This document shows positions 34,501-46,184 of a stretch of DNA of 64,000 nucleotides, piece by piece. A program made the translations under genes and the position numbers. The stretch is from Pseudisothecium myosuroides (taxonomy: Eukaryota > Streptophyta > Bryopsida > Hypnales > Lembophyllaceae): contig OX637293.1 in the NCBI GenBank assembly GCA_951799445.1, positions 5,766,001-5,830,000 of the forward strand, written 5' to 3'. The notes below the pieces were generated by a model. The model worked only from the letters and a program-made list of their open reading frames with translations, ran no database searches and was not told where the DNA came from. Position 1 is the stretch's first letter. Every line of letters starts with the position of its first letter.

Positions 34501-37500
34501 TGTCTATTACTACCAACCTCCCCTTTTCATTGCATTTTGTTTCTCAAAATGTAGTATGTTGGTGATGTGCAGGGTTTTCGATTACTGTTTTTGCAGCCCT
34601 CGATTTCATATTTATCTTGCCATTGACTGTGAAGGGAGTTATGGGTCTAAACTTCATTTTGTAGAACGATTCAAGTGAAAAATAAGTTGAAACTGCAGGT
34701 AGGTACTAAAGATTTGGTTACCTGAAGTTTGATTTGTTGTTCTACCAAATTGCAGTACAAAGATTTGATCCTTTATATCATGCAACCAAGCTCCATTTCG
34801 AAGATCTTTCAAATAGATACGGCAATCCAATTATCATCTTAAGCCTTATCAAGGTATGCTTGCTGCTTCGTGTCTCAAGTTCTTTCTGGTTATACCTTTA
34901 TTCTGTCCTCATGAATTTCAAAGTCATCAGAGATATTTTTAAGCCACTTCTGTATACGAGTGCATTACTAATATTGGATAACTCTTTTTAAAAGCTGGGC
35001 AAACCAGAATTCATGATTCTCTCAAGTATTCTCTCAGTAATGATGAGCTGAATGGAGTGGACAATGTGATTGAACTCAGACAGTGGAGAAACGGCCTCGA
35101 GAAATGATGCTGCGTCGTGAATTTGCAAATGCAGTCGGTTACCTGAATCTAACATACCCCGAGGACAGGCGACTAAAATTCATACATTGGGATTTTCACA
35201 AGTTTGCAAAAAGGTAGTGTTGATTTTATATTGAAAAATTCCTCCTTCATTGACTTTTTTGGTTTACAAATGTGCAACAGTAAACATTTTGCAGCTCTTT
35301 GATAGAGACTGAAATCACGACTGCAATCCGTGGTGTATGTTAGTGGCAGTAAATCGGCCAATGTACTGGCAGTTCTAGGAGGTGTGGCAGCTGATACCCT
35401 CGATCTCACGGGTTTCTACTACAGTGGTAAAGCACCCGTCTCCAAAAGAAAGCCGCAGCCGACTCTCATAACGGCGACTTCAGCGTAAGTTACTGACCTT
35501 AATTATCCCCTAAAGACCAAAGTTTCATGGTTTTAAAATAAACAGTTCGATTGATCACATAGTGAAGATTTTTGTCCATATGGCGTCGAAGTCTTGCTCT
35601 TACGACTAAATGTTTTTGGGGGCAGAATTCCACCAGGGAGAAAATCTCCATTGAGAGATCGACCCTTGGCTTTGGACATGGGGAGCCGGCACTTATCCAT
35701 GGAGTTGACCGGTTTATATTCCGTTCCAGGAAGTACCACTGCAAACAGCAGACTAGTAGATTTACCCGACGTTGAGCAACAGGCCCCCCAGGTTGACAAG
35801 GTGCGTGAGCCTCGCTATCAAAATGGTGTTTTGAGGACGAACTGCATCGACTGCCTTGACCGCACCAACGTTGCACAGTACGCTTATGGTCTTGAAGCGT
35901 TGGGACGCCAACTTCAAGTTGTTGGTTTAATAGACAGCCCCAAGATTGACCCTGACAGCGGGGTTGCAGCTGCCCTGATGGACATGTATCAGAACATGGG
36001 AGACTCTCTGGCGCTTCAGTATGGTGGCTCTGAGGCTCATAACTATGTAAGCTCCTCTTTCGCCCTGGGACTTTGGCACCCACCCCTTTCCGTCACCAGG
36101 AATAACTACCAAACAACAATCTTTTCAATATGGGATGATGAACTCAAAAAATCCTAATTGAAGGATCCAAATTCGAATTGCATCCTCTATTTGGTTCCAT
36201 CTTATCTCTGGTCACATAATGGAAAGTATTGGAGAAGCCTCTAGTTATTTTGACACGTCCAAATTAATGTACTTTTGGATTTGCAAATTGCAATTAGTTT
36301 AGTGGGATTATTTCACTTGGATTTCTAAAAAACTTTGAAAGGTGTTTGAAATTCATTATCAAACTCGTGACCTCTGTATGTCTTATCGTACATCTCCAAT
36401 GTTTGAATTGATCATCAATCAAGTTTGTAGGGGTTTGGATAGTTTGAAGGGGTTTGCTGTACTTCAAATACACTTTTTATAAGCAGATCAAAGAAATTTT
36501 TTCTAAATGCAAATTAGGGGTGGTCTCAGACGATTTCTCTAGTAATCCATTTACATCGCCTGCCCTCTATGAGGCACGAAGCAATCTTAACTGGAAGTTA
36601 TCATGGTTACTCCGGTAGTGGCCGCAAGAGGAATCATACCGGGTTTTACTCTGACGTAGATATTTATCTCAGCAGCCGGTTGGTAGTAGAAAAACTTGCC
36701 GCTGAATGTGTTAAGTGACGACAACAGGTATTTCCGGAGAGGCAAGGGAAGTGGAAGGCTACAACACAGTCGCAAGAGTTTCTCAAGTCGATCAGGCGGT
36801 ATTACAGCAATACTATCACGGATGGCGAAAAACAGGATGCCATGAACTTGTAAGATATCCTCACGTGTGTTTATACCGCTATAAGGAATGTAAACGGCAA
36901 TTTGCTGGTTAGTGAATTACCCCTAAACACCCCAGCTAAAATTAAGAAAAATCACTTTGGAAACTAATAGTCAATTATAGTGACTTTTCTCAACATGTTT
37001 CTATTGTTCAAACATATAGATGTGATTTCTTTCCACTAGTACATCTTGTTACCTTCCTCGGAGCTCCCTGAATGGTTTATTTTAACTCCTAAAGATATGG
37101 AAGCGGGGGAAGTTTCTTGTTTAGTGACTGAGTTCATGGTGCCGTCGCAATGAAATGGTGGATTCGGTCACCCTCGTTATCTCTTACTTTATCCAATATC
37201 TACTTGTGAAGTCTTACCTGGAGACTTTGTTGATTGGCCAGATCTTAACATGTTTGCTCTCATGCAGGTTCTTGGGCCACTTTCAGCCACAAGAGGGAAA
37301 GCCTGCTCTTTGGGAATTGGAAACCGACTATTATCTACATGCTGGCGGCCAAGGAGAGGAATCTTTTCTTGAACACAAGTAAGCAACGACTCTCTTGAAC
37401 ATTGGCTGCAGTCTACAAGTTATGGTAGTAGCTTATGAAGGGCAATATATTTTAGACCCTTTCGACAAGTCCATTCGAAGGAATCGTTTTCACTCATGTA

Positions 37501-39549
37501 ACGTTCTTTTCGAGTTTTCGTTCATGCATAGAATTCAGCTCGACTCGAGCTGAATCACCACCCGCAAATGAGGAATTCGAATAAATACAGGGACAATTTC
37601 ATGTATATCAGCTCGACCCGAGCTGAAATGACAACACTAACTCAACTCAAAAAATTGAATACTCTAGTCGAGTTGGGATAAAATCAGTACATGAGAATAC
37701 TAGAATAAATTCCAAGAGTATGACTGTCAAACAGGTCGAGTCGAACCACCCGCAAATGAGGAATTAGAATAAATACAGGGACAATTCCATGTAAATCAGC
37801 TCGACCCGAGCTGAAATGACAACACTAACTCAACTCAAAAAATCGAATACCCTAGTCGAGTTGGGATAAAATCAGTACATGAGAATACTAGAATAAATTC
37901 CAGGAGTATGATTGTTAAGCAGGTTGAGTTGAGCTGAAAAAACATTCCCACCACAGAACAGGATAGAGATGTCAAATCCCCATTCACGTACATCAGCTCG
38001 ACTCGAGCTGAATTAGCAACACAGTACCAAACAATGCCTTGGAACATGCTATTATTCCAAAATAAGGAACCCTTGTTAGAAGCTAATGTATCTCAGATAT
38101 ATATCAAGTTACTGTTAAATCTTTGTTGCTCAAGTTATATTGTAAAATTTAGCATTTGTTAAGTCTTTGTTGAGGACATACAACAACTAATCTAAATTCT
38201 GAGTAGCTCTATTCTTCCATATTATGTAGGATATGAGTATTTTGTTTTTGTTGGCTTCACCTGCTAAAAGTCTGTGTGCTGATGTTGAGTGTACTTGAAG
38301 TATATATGGTTGAGATAGAGCCAATTCTTTCATATGAACTACTGAATAAATGCATGCTGAAACATCTAGGTCAACCAGAGCGGCCAATACGAAGCCCATG
38401 GTGAATTCGGAAAAATCCCGAAAGAGCAAGCTTTGTTCTGCATCCCCATTCGAAGAAGATTTTCACCGCCTAAAGCTGACGTCTTTTGATAAGCTTCAGG
38501 TTTGTATAAATTTGTTTGTTTCCTTCTTTAGTTCTTAGATTACGCGGATCATGTGTCACGGTGAGCGATATTAAAGTTTAGATAATAATTTTAGCTTCTA
38601 ACATCTCTCATATGATGCCGAGGAATCATTTTGGTTTGTTAAATATATTAGATGGTTGCAGCTTTAATATTCTATGCATATCTGCGTACCAAACTATTGC
38701 ATGTGATTCTACTTTGCAGGCGACTTGTGGATCTGCTAAGAGTGTGCGAATGTATGGAGATTCTGGGTTCAGGAGGAGCACAGTCGCTGGAGTTGCAAGC
38801 GATGCTGCGTAAGTTAATCGCTTTCTTTAGTGCCTGCTACTAAATATCCCCGCACCAACCAAGTAGCGCCAATCAGCTAACTAGAATGACTATCAAATTG
38901 ACGCTAGCTCCTGCTAATTAAGTTGCAATAGTTTTGCATTCATTTCCAACAATTAAGTGAACTCCCTAATTTTGGATACGTAAACTAACGGTGGCTATTC
39001 GAATGCTTTGAAGTGGTAAATCTGCCTGCAACAGCCAAGTAGTTGCAGTATTTAACTTGAAAGCCTAGCTTCTCATTAATTTCCTTGCAAGAGTGCAGGC
39101 ACACAATAGTTAAGTTAACTTCCAACAGCGCATGGGCCTTAGCACTCCATTTAGCTTTGTTGGTTGGTGCGGGTGGGACTTTAGTTGGACAGACCTCTAT
39201 TCCATTTGAGAATGACCTCTGTTGAGCTTTGTCGTCCCATTATGTTTACAGGGAGGTGCAGTTAAAAACTCCAAACTGGCTGTATGGTGAGCGGAAGCAG
39301 GAGGATACCAATTTGGAGAAATCCGATACCAAAACAAATGTAGAAGCTCAGGCAACACAGAGAAAGAATGGGCAAGGATATGGGGATCTGGATTGGCTCA
39401 CATCATTGAGTCCATATGCAGAGGAAGAGCTCTTCACCAGGTATGCGTGCATTCCTTTTGGAGATATACTTAGTGTGCTGTGATTTGTGGATATCTTAAC
39501 CCCTAATTGCTCAAGAGTAAAATAGAATATCCTAAATGATTTATCAAGT

Positions 39550-39620
<71 letters not shown>

Positions 39621-40547
39621 GCTGCCATTTGGGGTCATTTGGGCTCTTAGGGATTAAAAACATATTTGATGGACTTTATATGTTTAATCAGTTCAAATTT
39701 TTAATCGTATTAGAGACTTCAAGGCTGTTTTATGGGTGTGCTCTCGTATTGATACAAGTTAGTTTGCAGTCACGTGAGCAGAATGTAATGTTTTGGATTC
39801 TGTGTTTTCTTTTTGGATGTAGGTATGTTCGCATGGGATTAAACGAGGATGATTCGTGGTATGGAACCAGCATCCTCCCTGGTACTGTAGAAGGAAGCCA
39901 AGCCAACCAACACTACCTGGAGTGCTGCAAGGTTCTCCTACTCATACCTCAGCATATAATTTGCTTTCATATCATGTACTCCAACAAGGCTTTCAATAAT
40001 ATTTGACTGTTTCAGAAACTTTAATACAACATTAAGGAATTTCCTCCATGAAACATGAGGTCTCGCTATGGTCATAGTGACCACACTGATTGGATCGTCT
40101 TCATGATGTTGTCTACACGTTCTTGAAACAATCTAATATTACTAAAATTCCTGTTAATCTTTTTTGAAGTTATTGTGAACTTGGTCTCCAGTTATTGAAG
40201 GATTTGGGTTATTACCTTGAGTTTGAAGTTCCATTATATGGTAGGAACTCAGATTTTTTGAGCTGAGAATCGGATTGGTGTTTTTCCAGGGACCGCAACA
40301 TGATTTCGAGGATCTGACGAGCAGCAGAGGAATGGAGTCCTCGTTCCAGTCAGTTTCGGAGCTGTTTCATTTAAATGACGAGGAAATGGTGAGGTTGGCA
40401 ATGGAAGCTGCTCTGAGCCAGTACAACAGCATTGGCACCAGTGAGTTCTACAATCACATGTCTCAAGATGAGGCCTCTTTAGGCTCCACCACGGCCTTCT
40501 ATGACTCGCTTCCGCGGGACAACCAGCTTTGCAGAGTGTTGTCATGA
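31528..40547 (+). CDS. SAC1-type polyphosphoinositide phosphatase
   Basis: Exons: 31528-31629, 31936-32140, 32466-32631, 32750-32972, 33521-33597, 34268-34461, 34756-34853, 35080-35213, 35350-35484, 35626-36046, 36728-36849, 37268-37379, 38395-38499 (or from 38370), 38720-38808, 39252-39440, 39823-39931, 40290-40547. The join gives about 912 codons, similar to Arabidopsis SAC1-SAC5. The protein should remove the 5-phosphate of PI(3,5)P2 on endomembranes, as Fig4 does. Landmarks: LYETRA then YYLVGRDK, LKIDRTEATELNLVEDP, FVWNAFL, RYLKRGVNNKGRVANDVETEQ, SVVQHRGSIPLFWSQE, RYGNPIIILSLIK, and the catalytic CX5R(T/S) in RTNCIDCLDRTNVAQ (Cys about 518, Arg about 524). LGHFQPQEGKPALWEL closes the SAC domain. 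The plant-specific tail contains DLDWLTSLSPYAEEELF. The exon 12/13 join is in frame only with the weak acceptor at 38394 or an unseen micro-exon. A 3'UTR intron (40555-40813) follows the stop. Confidence 0.92.
32341..32362. repeat. Solo end resembling the TTAA-flanked element
   Basis: CTTGGTCCTTTAGGGGTTGA in SAC intron 2 matches the right terminus of the TTAA-flanked elements, with TTGA in place of TTAA. No left end is nearby. Confidence 0.4.
37557..37932. repeat. Tandem duplication, period 188 bp, in a SAC intron
   Basis: Two adjacent copies (37557-37744, 37745-37932) share CCACCCGCAAATGAGGAATT, CAGCTCGACCCGAGCTGAAA, TGACAACACTAACTCAACTC and AGTCGAGTTGGGATAAAATC. The palindrome-like word CAGCTCGACTCGAGCTGA also occurs just before the array (37536) and after it (37995). 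They lie in the large intron after exon 12. Confidence 0.85.
38848..39174. mobile_element. MITE with CCCGCACCAACCAA termini in a SAC intron
   Basis: CCCGCACCAACCAA at the left (about 38849) is inverted as TTGGTTGGTGCGGG at the right (39160-39173). The 327-bp element is non-coding and almost fills the intron between exons at 38808 and 39252. The target duplication is not clear. Confidence 0.75.
39496..39657. repeat. (AT)n microsatellite inside a TTAA-element-like remnant
   Basis: About 32 AT units (39553-39616) are flanked by TTAACCCCTAATTG on the left (39496) and CTCTTAGGGATTAA on the right (ending about 39656). These are degraded forms of the TTAA plus CCCCTAAAGG ends seen at 5434 and 15975, so the microsatellite may have expanded inside a small relict of that family. 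It lies in a SAC intron; frames of TyrIle repeats across it are artefacts. Confidence 0.6.
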
Positions 40548-41968
40548 GTTCGAGGTAAGTACAGCTAATTGCAGCACTTATCCCAGACCAATATTGCCTA
40601 AAATTCACATAATCTGAACTTGAGTGCTTAGAGTTGATTTAGATACCTACAATCAGTACTTTGAATGTTCATACCGGTAGTCTATTCATACGATGTCCAA
40701 AAATACATGCTAACTTGCATTGGAGTTCTTTCAATGGCCAATAAAATCCAACAAGAATTTAGGCAATCTTAACAGTAAGAACTCTTCTCAGATGCTTATT
40801 TGGACTTTTGTAGGTGTACGCAAGTTATAATCAGCTGCTGATCTCGGGATTCCTACTTCAGCCACCGTCTACAGTGCAGCCAACCAGTTCTTGGGGTCCT
40901 GATTTAAAGGAGAATCCAGGGATGTGCTGGTGCAGTTCTTAGTGGCACAACTTGTCAATTCATTTTTTTGTGAAGCTTGGTGCATCATCTTGCGCCATTG
41001 TTGTATCATACGGAGACTAAGAGTCTACCAGAAAAGGTTGTTTGGAGCTGCTTGGAAACAAAATTAATCGTGACAAGTGGACAGAAAGCAACGAAAAAGA
41101 AAATCTTATCTTCGGCACCCTCTGCAAAGGTTGACGAAGAGCTTCAGCAGAGCAGGTGATGTATAGCATTCGGCAAGGAAGACTTAGGAGGTATGTACAC
41201 ACAGTTTAGTTACAGTATGTAATATAGGGAAGTGAAACAATTCTTTACATTAGAGGACAAGAGTTATCTTTGATATTAGATATTGTAATAATAGAAGCCT
41301 GTTGTAATTGCAGCAATACTTCACAAAGAATGTTGCACATTGGTTCCTCATTTTTCACTTAGGTCAGTTTTGTGGGTTAAGGCGACGCCTGCTTGTGACT
41401 CCAAAATTATTATATTAGAGACAGGAGATAGCTTTTTCGAGTCTCAAATGTGTCATTCTTGGCAAAACATCATTTTGAAACAGATTGAGAATTACGCTTA
41501 GTTTCATGTAGTTTTGTTCTTCATCATCCCAAAAATATTGTCTCAAGTTTAATGTCGTTCATTTATGCAAGTGGAAGCTGTTGTTTGCATATTATACTGT
41601 AACAGGGGAGTTTTGTTATGTAGTTGAACAGGAAGTTCCCCTTGTTGCCCAAGCTTGTCCTTGCTCATGTGGAATTCTGTATTTGTTGTAACCATGAACT
41701 TGTTGCAACTGTGAGTTTCTACCATGCAGTATGGCTAACGTAGAAAAACCTTGTTCATGAAATGTTACTCTGGAAACTATTCTGGAATTGAATTTTTCCA
41801 TACTGACAGACAAAGTTTTGCACTTCCTTTCAAACTTCATTTTCTTTGCAACGCGAGTTGGGTTGCTGTTTGCACAACTTGGGCACCAAGTTATCAGTCC
41901 GTGAACTCTGTCAGCATCTACAGTACAGTACTGTAGTTATCAAACCATCACGGTAACAATACTTAAAC
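40548..41968 (+). other. SAC 3'UTR with intron, then intergenic
   Basis: A good GT donor (CGAG|GTAAGT, 40555) sits seven bases after the SAC stop, with an acceptor TTTTGTAG ending at 40813. The frame after the acceptor stays open for 42 codons, so an alternative splice that skips the stop could lengthen the protein. Beyond about 41350 nothing is recognised. Confidence 0.45.
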
Positions 41969-42382
41969 TTAAGGTAGGAGGCTCTAAAAGCAAGCGGCCT
42001 CTTCAAATCGACCCTATATTTAGGTCTGAAATAGACATTAGATGGTCCTTAAATGGACCTCTCAAGCCATTGAGAGAATTGAGAGAAAAACATTATTTAT
42101 TGCAAGAGCCAATCATTGGCCTTCATTTACTCAAATCAATTTAGAAGTTGCAAGTGGTCAGATTTTGGAAGACCTAAGGTCACAAGTAGGTGCCTACAAC
42201 AGTTTTTTTTTTTAAATTCATAAGTAATTCAAAAATGATTCAAAAAATATGAAACCACTTGTGTTAGGTTCCGCATCCATTTTTCTCTCTCTGAAAAATG
42301 ATCCAAAAATATTTATATTCATGGAAACCTGTGAAAAAGGCAGACCAGCCCTTAAGTGGTCACTTTTAGAGCATATTACCTT
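41969..42382. mobile_element. MITE with TAAGGTA termini, copy at 42 kb
   Basis: The left end TTAAGGTAGGAGGCTCTAAA is inverted at the right as TTTTAGAGCATATTACCTTA, with a few mismatches. The 414-bp interior is non-coding. The ends match the family seen at 21230, 54852 and 57749. Confidence 0.65.
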
Positions 42383-43559
42383 ACAGTACTGTAGTGCTTT
42401 TCTGCTTTTGAGTGGCCACGTGTCGTGAGCTTGCATATTCTAACCAGAACTTGTACACGCGTCACATTGCCAGTAAGTTTAGTGACTGCTGATGCAGCAA
42501 AAGAGTCTTCCCACCTGATACCATTCAGGTGGGACCAAAATAAGGAAACCAACCTCTTTGATAGTATAATGTCAGTTTTCCTTTAATATCACATCCTCAA
42601 TTCTCTTACCAGATTCTAGAATACACATCAATGTCACAATTTTACTCTTACAAAAAAAATATTTTTTTAACATGTCTTGGCATGTATGTTATCTTAACAG
42701 CACCTACAATGGTCCGAGTAAGCACGTGGGTATGGTCTGCATTATTAAACTCAAATTTTTGTTGAATCTCTTTGGGAGTTGAAAAGGGATTGAAGATTCT
42801 CCTTGGCATACATTTTTTGGACAACATACGAAGAAACTATGAGTTTTCATAGTGCTCAATATAGAAGTATTCAAGATCCATTGTAGGCACCTAATATATT
42901 CTTGTAGCTTAATTCTTAGGCGTAAATATGGATGGGACTTTTTTGTAAATAAGTTACAATTAGGTGAGATTATTTTAGTTTTTTAGCACCATTTAAGTCT
43001 TCACACCCTTTATATAGATTCATTTCCCAAATAAATAAATAAAAATTGATTTTTGACAAATTTATAGGTTAGCATTAATTAATATTTTTATCTATGTAAA
43101 TATATTTCTTTAATATTCCAAAATAAGTAAATCTTTTAAAAAATTTAAAATAAAGCAATGACATTTCATGTAGTTTGAATTTCAATATCAAATTATCATT
43201 TCAACATACAATTTTTGAAATTGACCTAGGAATATAGCAAATATGATATTAGATACAATGTGGAGGACCTTGTCCAAAAAAATCATTTGAAATGCTTCAA
43301 TATTTGTTTGATGTATTGGTGTAAGTTGTTAAAAAAATTACATTGTAGAAGAAAAGAAAAGGTGTTTTGTCAAAGAAGGATTCATGGCAAAAAAGTTTCG
43401 AGGAGGAGCAAAAACTCCAACTAGGATGGCCATTTTTGCAATAAATCCTCAGGGATTGCCCGACATAAATTAACCATCAATGGAAAATGAGGAAATGGAT
43501 GACAATTGAGTAGATGTTGTGCAAATCATCCATTAGGGCAAATGAAAAATCTATAATCC
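42383..43559. other. AT-rich intergenic, nothing recognised
   Basis: No domain-bearing frame or bounded repeat was found. Confidence 0.5.
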
Positions 43560-44220
43560 TTGGTAACTAAGTTTTTTTGTGAAGGTAGCCTTGTTGATGC
43601 GAAGTTTTTGTCCTTCAATCCAAAGCACTCCTTTTTTTTGGCACCATGGGACCAAATTGCACCAATTGAAAATGAATCGCTACTTTTCATCAAGAATTTT
43701 TTTATAGCCATGGGTCTACACCGTGGTCCATTATTGCCATGAATTTTCCATTTCTAATTAAAATATGGATGAAACCACCAAACTTGGATGAAAAATGCAT
43801 GAATATTATTTAAAAGTGTTTTTCCACCAAAAGATGGACGAATATAGAAATATGATTATTCACCAAATTCCAAGTAAGAATTAAAGAAAAGCTCTTTCTC
43901 AAAAAACTAAAACTAAAAGCCCACACGAGTGCACACCGGCCCCTTTTTTTTTGGCACCACGTGGCCAGATTACACCATTTCAAAAAAAATGTCTACTTTT
44001 CGCCAAATAAAAATAATCTTTTTTCGCTAATTTTTTTTTTCATTTTTATTAAAAATGTGGATGAAGTCGCCAAATTTGGATGAAAAAGTGCATGAATATG
44101 ATCAAAAAGTATTTTTTGATCCAAAAGATGTATGAATGTAGAAATACAATGCTTCACCAAATTTTTAAGTGATCGCCATCTTGGCACTTTCTCAAAAAGT
44201 AAAAAAAAAGAGCTGGTGCA
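43560..44220. repeat. Two diverged copies of the GGCACC/TTTGGCAC MITE family
   Basis: Two related blocks (about 43620-43925 and 43943-44215) share TTTTTTTTGGCACCA, then CCA(A/G)ATT(G/A)CACCA, GGATGAA(A/G), CAAA(C/T)TTGGATGAAAAA and CTTTCTCAAAAA. The same order of motifs occurs in the 285-bp insertion at 60919-61203, whose boundaries are secured by a target duplication. Confidence 0.6.
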
Positions 44221-44319
44221 CACTAATTCCCAGCCCACACTATTTGTAAGCCGAGTCAAAGCGCCACCTCTACAGTCTAAACAAAGCCTTGACTCGGTTA
44301 AGAAGCATCTGAAGCTTCG

Positions 44320-45272
44320 GTAACTTAGACCGGGGCTGCCCCCCAGCCAGCCAACGTCCTCAAGCAAGGGCCGGCGTGCTGCCGACGTCTGTCCTGCACG
44401 GCACCTTCCTGTCGCCCTCCTGCGCGTCCTTCAATTCCCTCGCCGAAGTTGCCTTCGAACCGACGTCGCGGACATCCATCGCAAGTCACCCACAACAACT
44501 CCTTCCTGCCTCTCAAAAATCATATTTCATTTGTAATTCCAACTGCAATCACAAACATCGGAGAACAGAGAGAGAGAGAGAGAGAGCGCGAGAAAGAGTC
44601 ACACACACACAAGAGCGCTCGTGAAGCTTCGAATTTCATTACCACTTCAGGTATGTTAAAATCATCCTTGAGGTTCAATTCTTTCGGGATTCAGTTGCGT
44701 ATTTTGGGATGCAAACCTTGGGTTGAAGCTATTGTTGAGCAGATGTTTAATTTGCTTTCTTCGTTTCGAATTCTTTCGTTCTGTGTGGTTTTCGGTACAA
44801 TCAAAGCTTGGTAGGATTTTGGGTTCGGCTCTGTTTTAAGGATTTTGTGAATTTTGTTTTTTGAGGTGGCATGCTCTAGTCTTGGAGGTAGTGAGGTAGT
44901 TATTTTACAAGAGTGGATTGTGGTTGGAGATAGAGTAAGCAGCCGTTTGCTTTCTTCTTGTTTTGAATTACCCTGTTCCGTGTGTTTTGTCGTAATAATC
45001 AAGTTTGGTAGGATTTTGGGTTCGACTTTGTTCATGGTTTCTCTGCGTTCTATTTCTGGGGCGGTTTATTGGTTCATAGGAGTGTGTGTTCGAAGAGGAA
45101 GCTGCGCTTGAGAATTGAGACTGAGAATTTTGTTTGCAAATTTGTTGCTTCTGCAGGTGAATTTCGGTTTCTGCAGGTCGAGAACTAGGGTTTCGTTTTT
45201 GGAATTTTTCGGTTGGAGCCCTTTTTTTGAAGGTTTTCGGAGGCGTTTTTAGGTTTTCGAAGGCGTGTGAGT
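44320..45272 (+). promoter_or_regulatory. Promoter/5'UTR of the EF-hand gene, with GA repeat and leader intron
   Basis: A GC-rich stretch (44320-44500) is followed by a GAGAGA tract (about 44567-44586) and CACACACA. A strong donor (CTTCAG|GTATGT) lies at 44651. Two in-tandem acceptors, CTTCTGCAG ending at 45156 and TTTCTGCAG ending at 45176, lie before the ATG at 45273. A leader intron of about 0.5 kb is therefore likely, with a choice of acceptors 20 bases apart. Leader introns and GA-rich leaders are common in plant housekeeping genes. Open frames here are short and have no domain. Confidence 0.55.
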
Positions 45273-46184
45273 ATGTCTTACAGCCAATACACGCCCCCAG
45301 GTCCGACGGCTCCCTCTTACAGTTCCGGTCAGGGTTACAATCAGGGTTACAACAGCGTCTCTTACAGTAATGACACTTACAATCCTTACGCCCGGCAACA
45401 AAGCAGCACAGCTTCTCCAACTCAGTACGGCAATTCCAGCAGCTATGGCGGCTACCAACAACCTCCCCAAGGCTACCCCACGCCACCCGCAAGCTCATAC
45501 TCCCAAGCAAGCTCATACTCGCCAGCCCCACCCGCAAGCTCGTACTCCCAAGCAAGCTCATACTCGCCAGCCAGCGCATACGGGAGCTCTTACCCTCCCA
45601 CAAGTCCTTATGGCGCCCCTCCATCATCTTCCTCCATGTTCCCTCCCAGCACAGATGCATCTATAATTCAAATCTTCCAGCAAGGCGATCTTGACAGGAA
45701 CGGCACCATCGACGCGAACGAGCTCCAACGTTTACTCTCCCGAGGGCGTGAGGCTTTCACTCCTCGGACAGTCCGCCTCATGGTGCACCTGTTCGCTGAG
45801 AATCAGTCCGATCCCACACGAATTGGACGCACGGGGTTCGTGAATTTGTGGAAGGAGCTGGGTTTATGGCATGAGAAGTTCATGGAGTTTGATAGGGATG
45901 GCAGTGGGACGATTGATGTGCAGGAGTTGGAACAAGTGCTGCGTAGTAAACCGTTCTACTTTGCGATTCCTCCCTCGGTGTTGGATATGTTGGTGAAGAA
46001 GTATGACCATTCGGGGTATGCATATGGCAAGAAGAGTATTGGGTATGGACAGTTCGTGGAGTGCGGGTTTATTGTGAAGGGGTTGACGGAGAAGTTTAGG
46101 GATCATGATCGAGCGAAGAATGGGAATGCTGCGTTTGATTACACGAGTTTTATGCTTATGGTCATCCCTTACATCGCTGCCTAG
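45273..46184 (+). CDS. Penta-EF-hand calcium-binding protein (CML49/50-like)
   Basis: The coding region is one uninterrupted frame of 303 residues. The ATG at 45273 (MSYSQYTPPG) is chosen; an in-frame GTG two codons earlier is not a start. Residues 1-125 are a low-complexity Tyr/Ser/Pro/Gly/Gln tail with three PASSYSQASSYSPA-type repeats, as in plant CML49/CML50 and animal PDCD6/sorcin-group proteins. The C-terminal half is the penta-EF-hand domain. EF1 is intact (D139, D141, N143, T145, E150 in DLDRNGTIDANE) and EF3 is intact (D207, D209, S211, T213, E218 in DRDGSGTIDVQE). EF2, EF4 and EF5 are degenerate, as usual; the last drives dimerisation in the family. The conserved end FVECGFIVKGLTEKF and MVIPYIAA fits plant homologues. 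Its role is calcium-dependent membrane or partner binding, with specific targets unknown. Convergent with the GRDP gene. Confidence 0.93.
   Translation: MSYSQYTPPGPTAPSYSSGQGYNQGYNSVSYSNDTYNPYARQQSSTASPTQYGNSSSYGGYQQPPQGYPTPPASSYSQASSYSPAPPASSYSQASSYSPASAYGSSYPPTSPYGAPPSSSSMFPPSTDASIIQIFQQGDLDRNGTIDANELQRLLSRGREAFTPRTVRLMVHLFAENQSDPTRIGRTGFVNLWKELGLWHEKFMEFDRDGSGTIDVQELEQVLRSKPFYFAIPPSVLDMLVKKYDHSGYAYGKKSIGYGQFVECGFIVKGLTEKFRDHDRAKNGNAAFDYTSFMLMVIPYIAA

Noticed and set aside
37557..37932. 188-bp repeats as a satellite or centromeric array
   Set aside because: Only two copies, inside a gene intron; a simple local duplication.
39536..40006. 156-codon frame rich in Tyr-Ile repeats
   Set aside because: Translation of an (AT)n microsatellite within a SAC intron, then part of a SAC exon in its own frame.
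44968..45660. 230-codon minus-strand frame
   Set aside because: Antisense to the start of the EF-hand coding region and its leader; low-complexity shadow.
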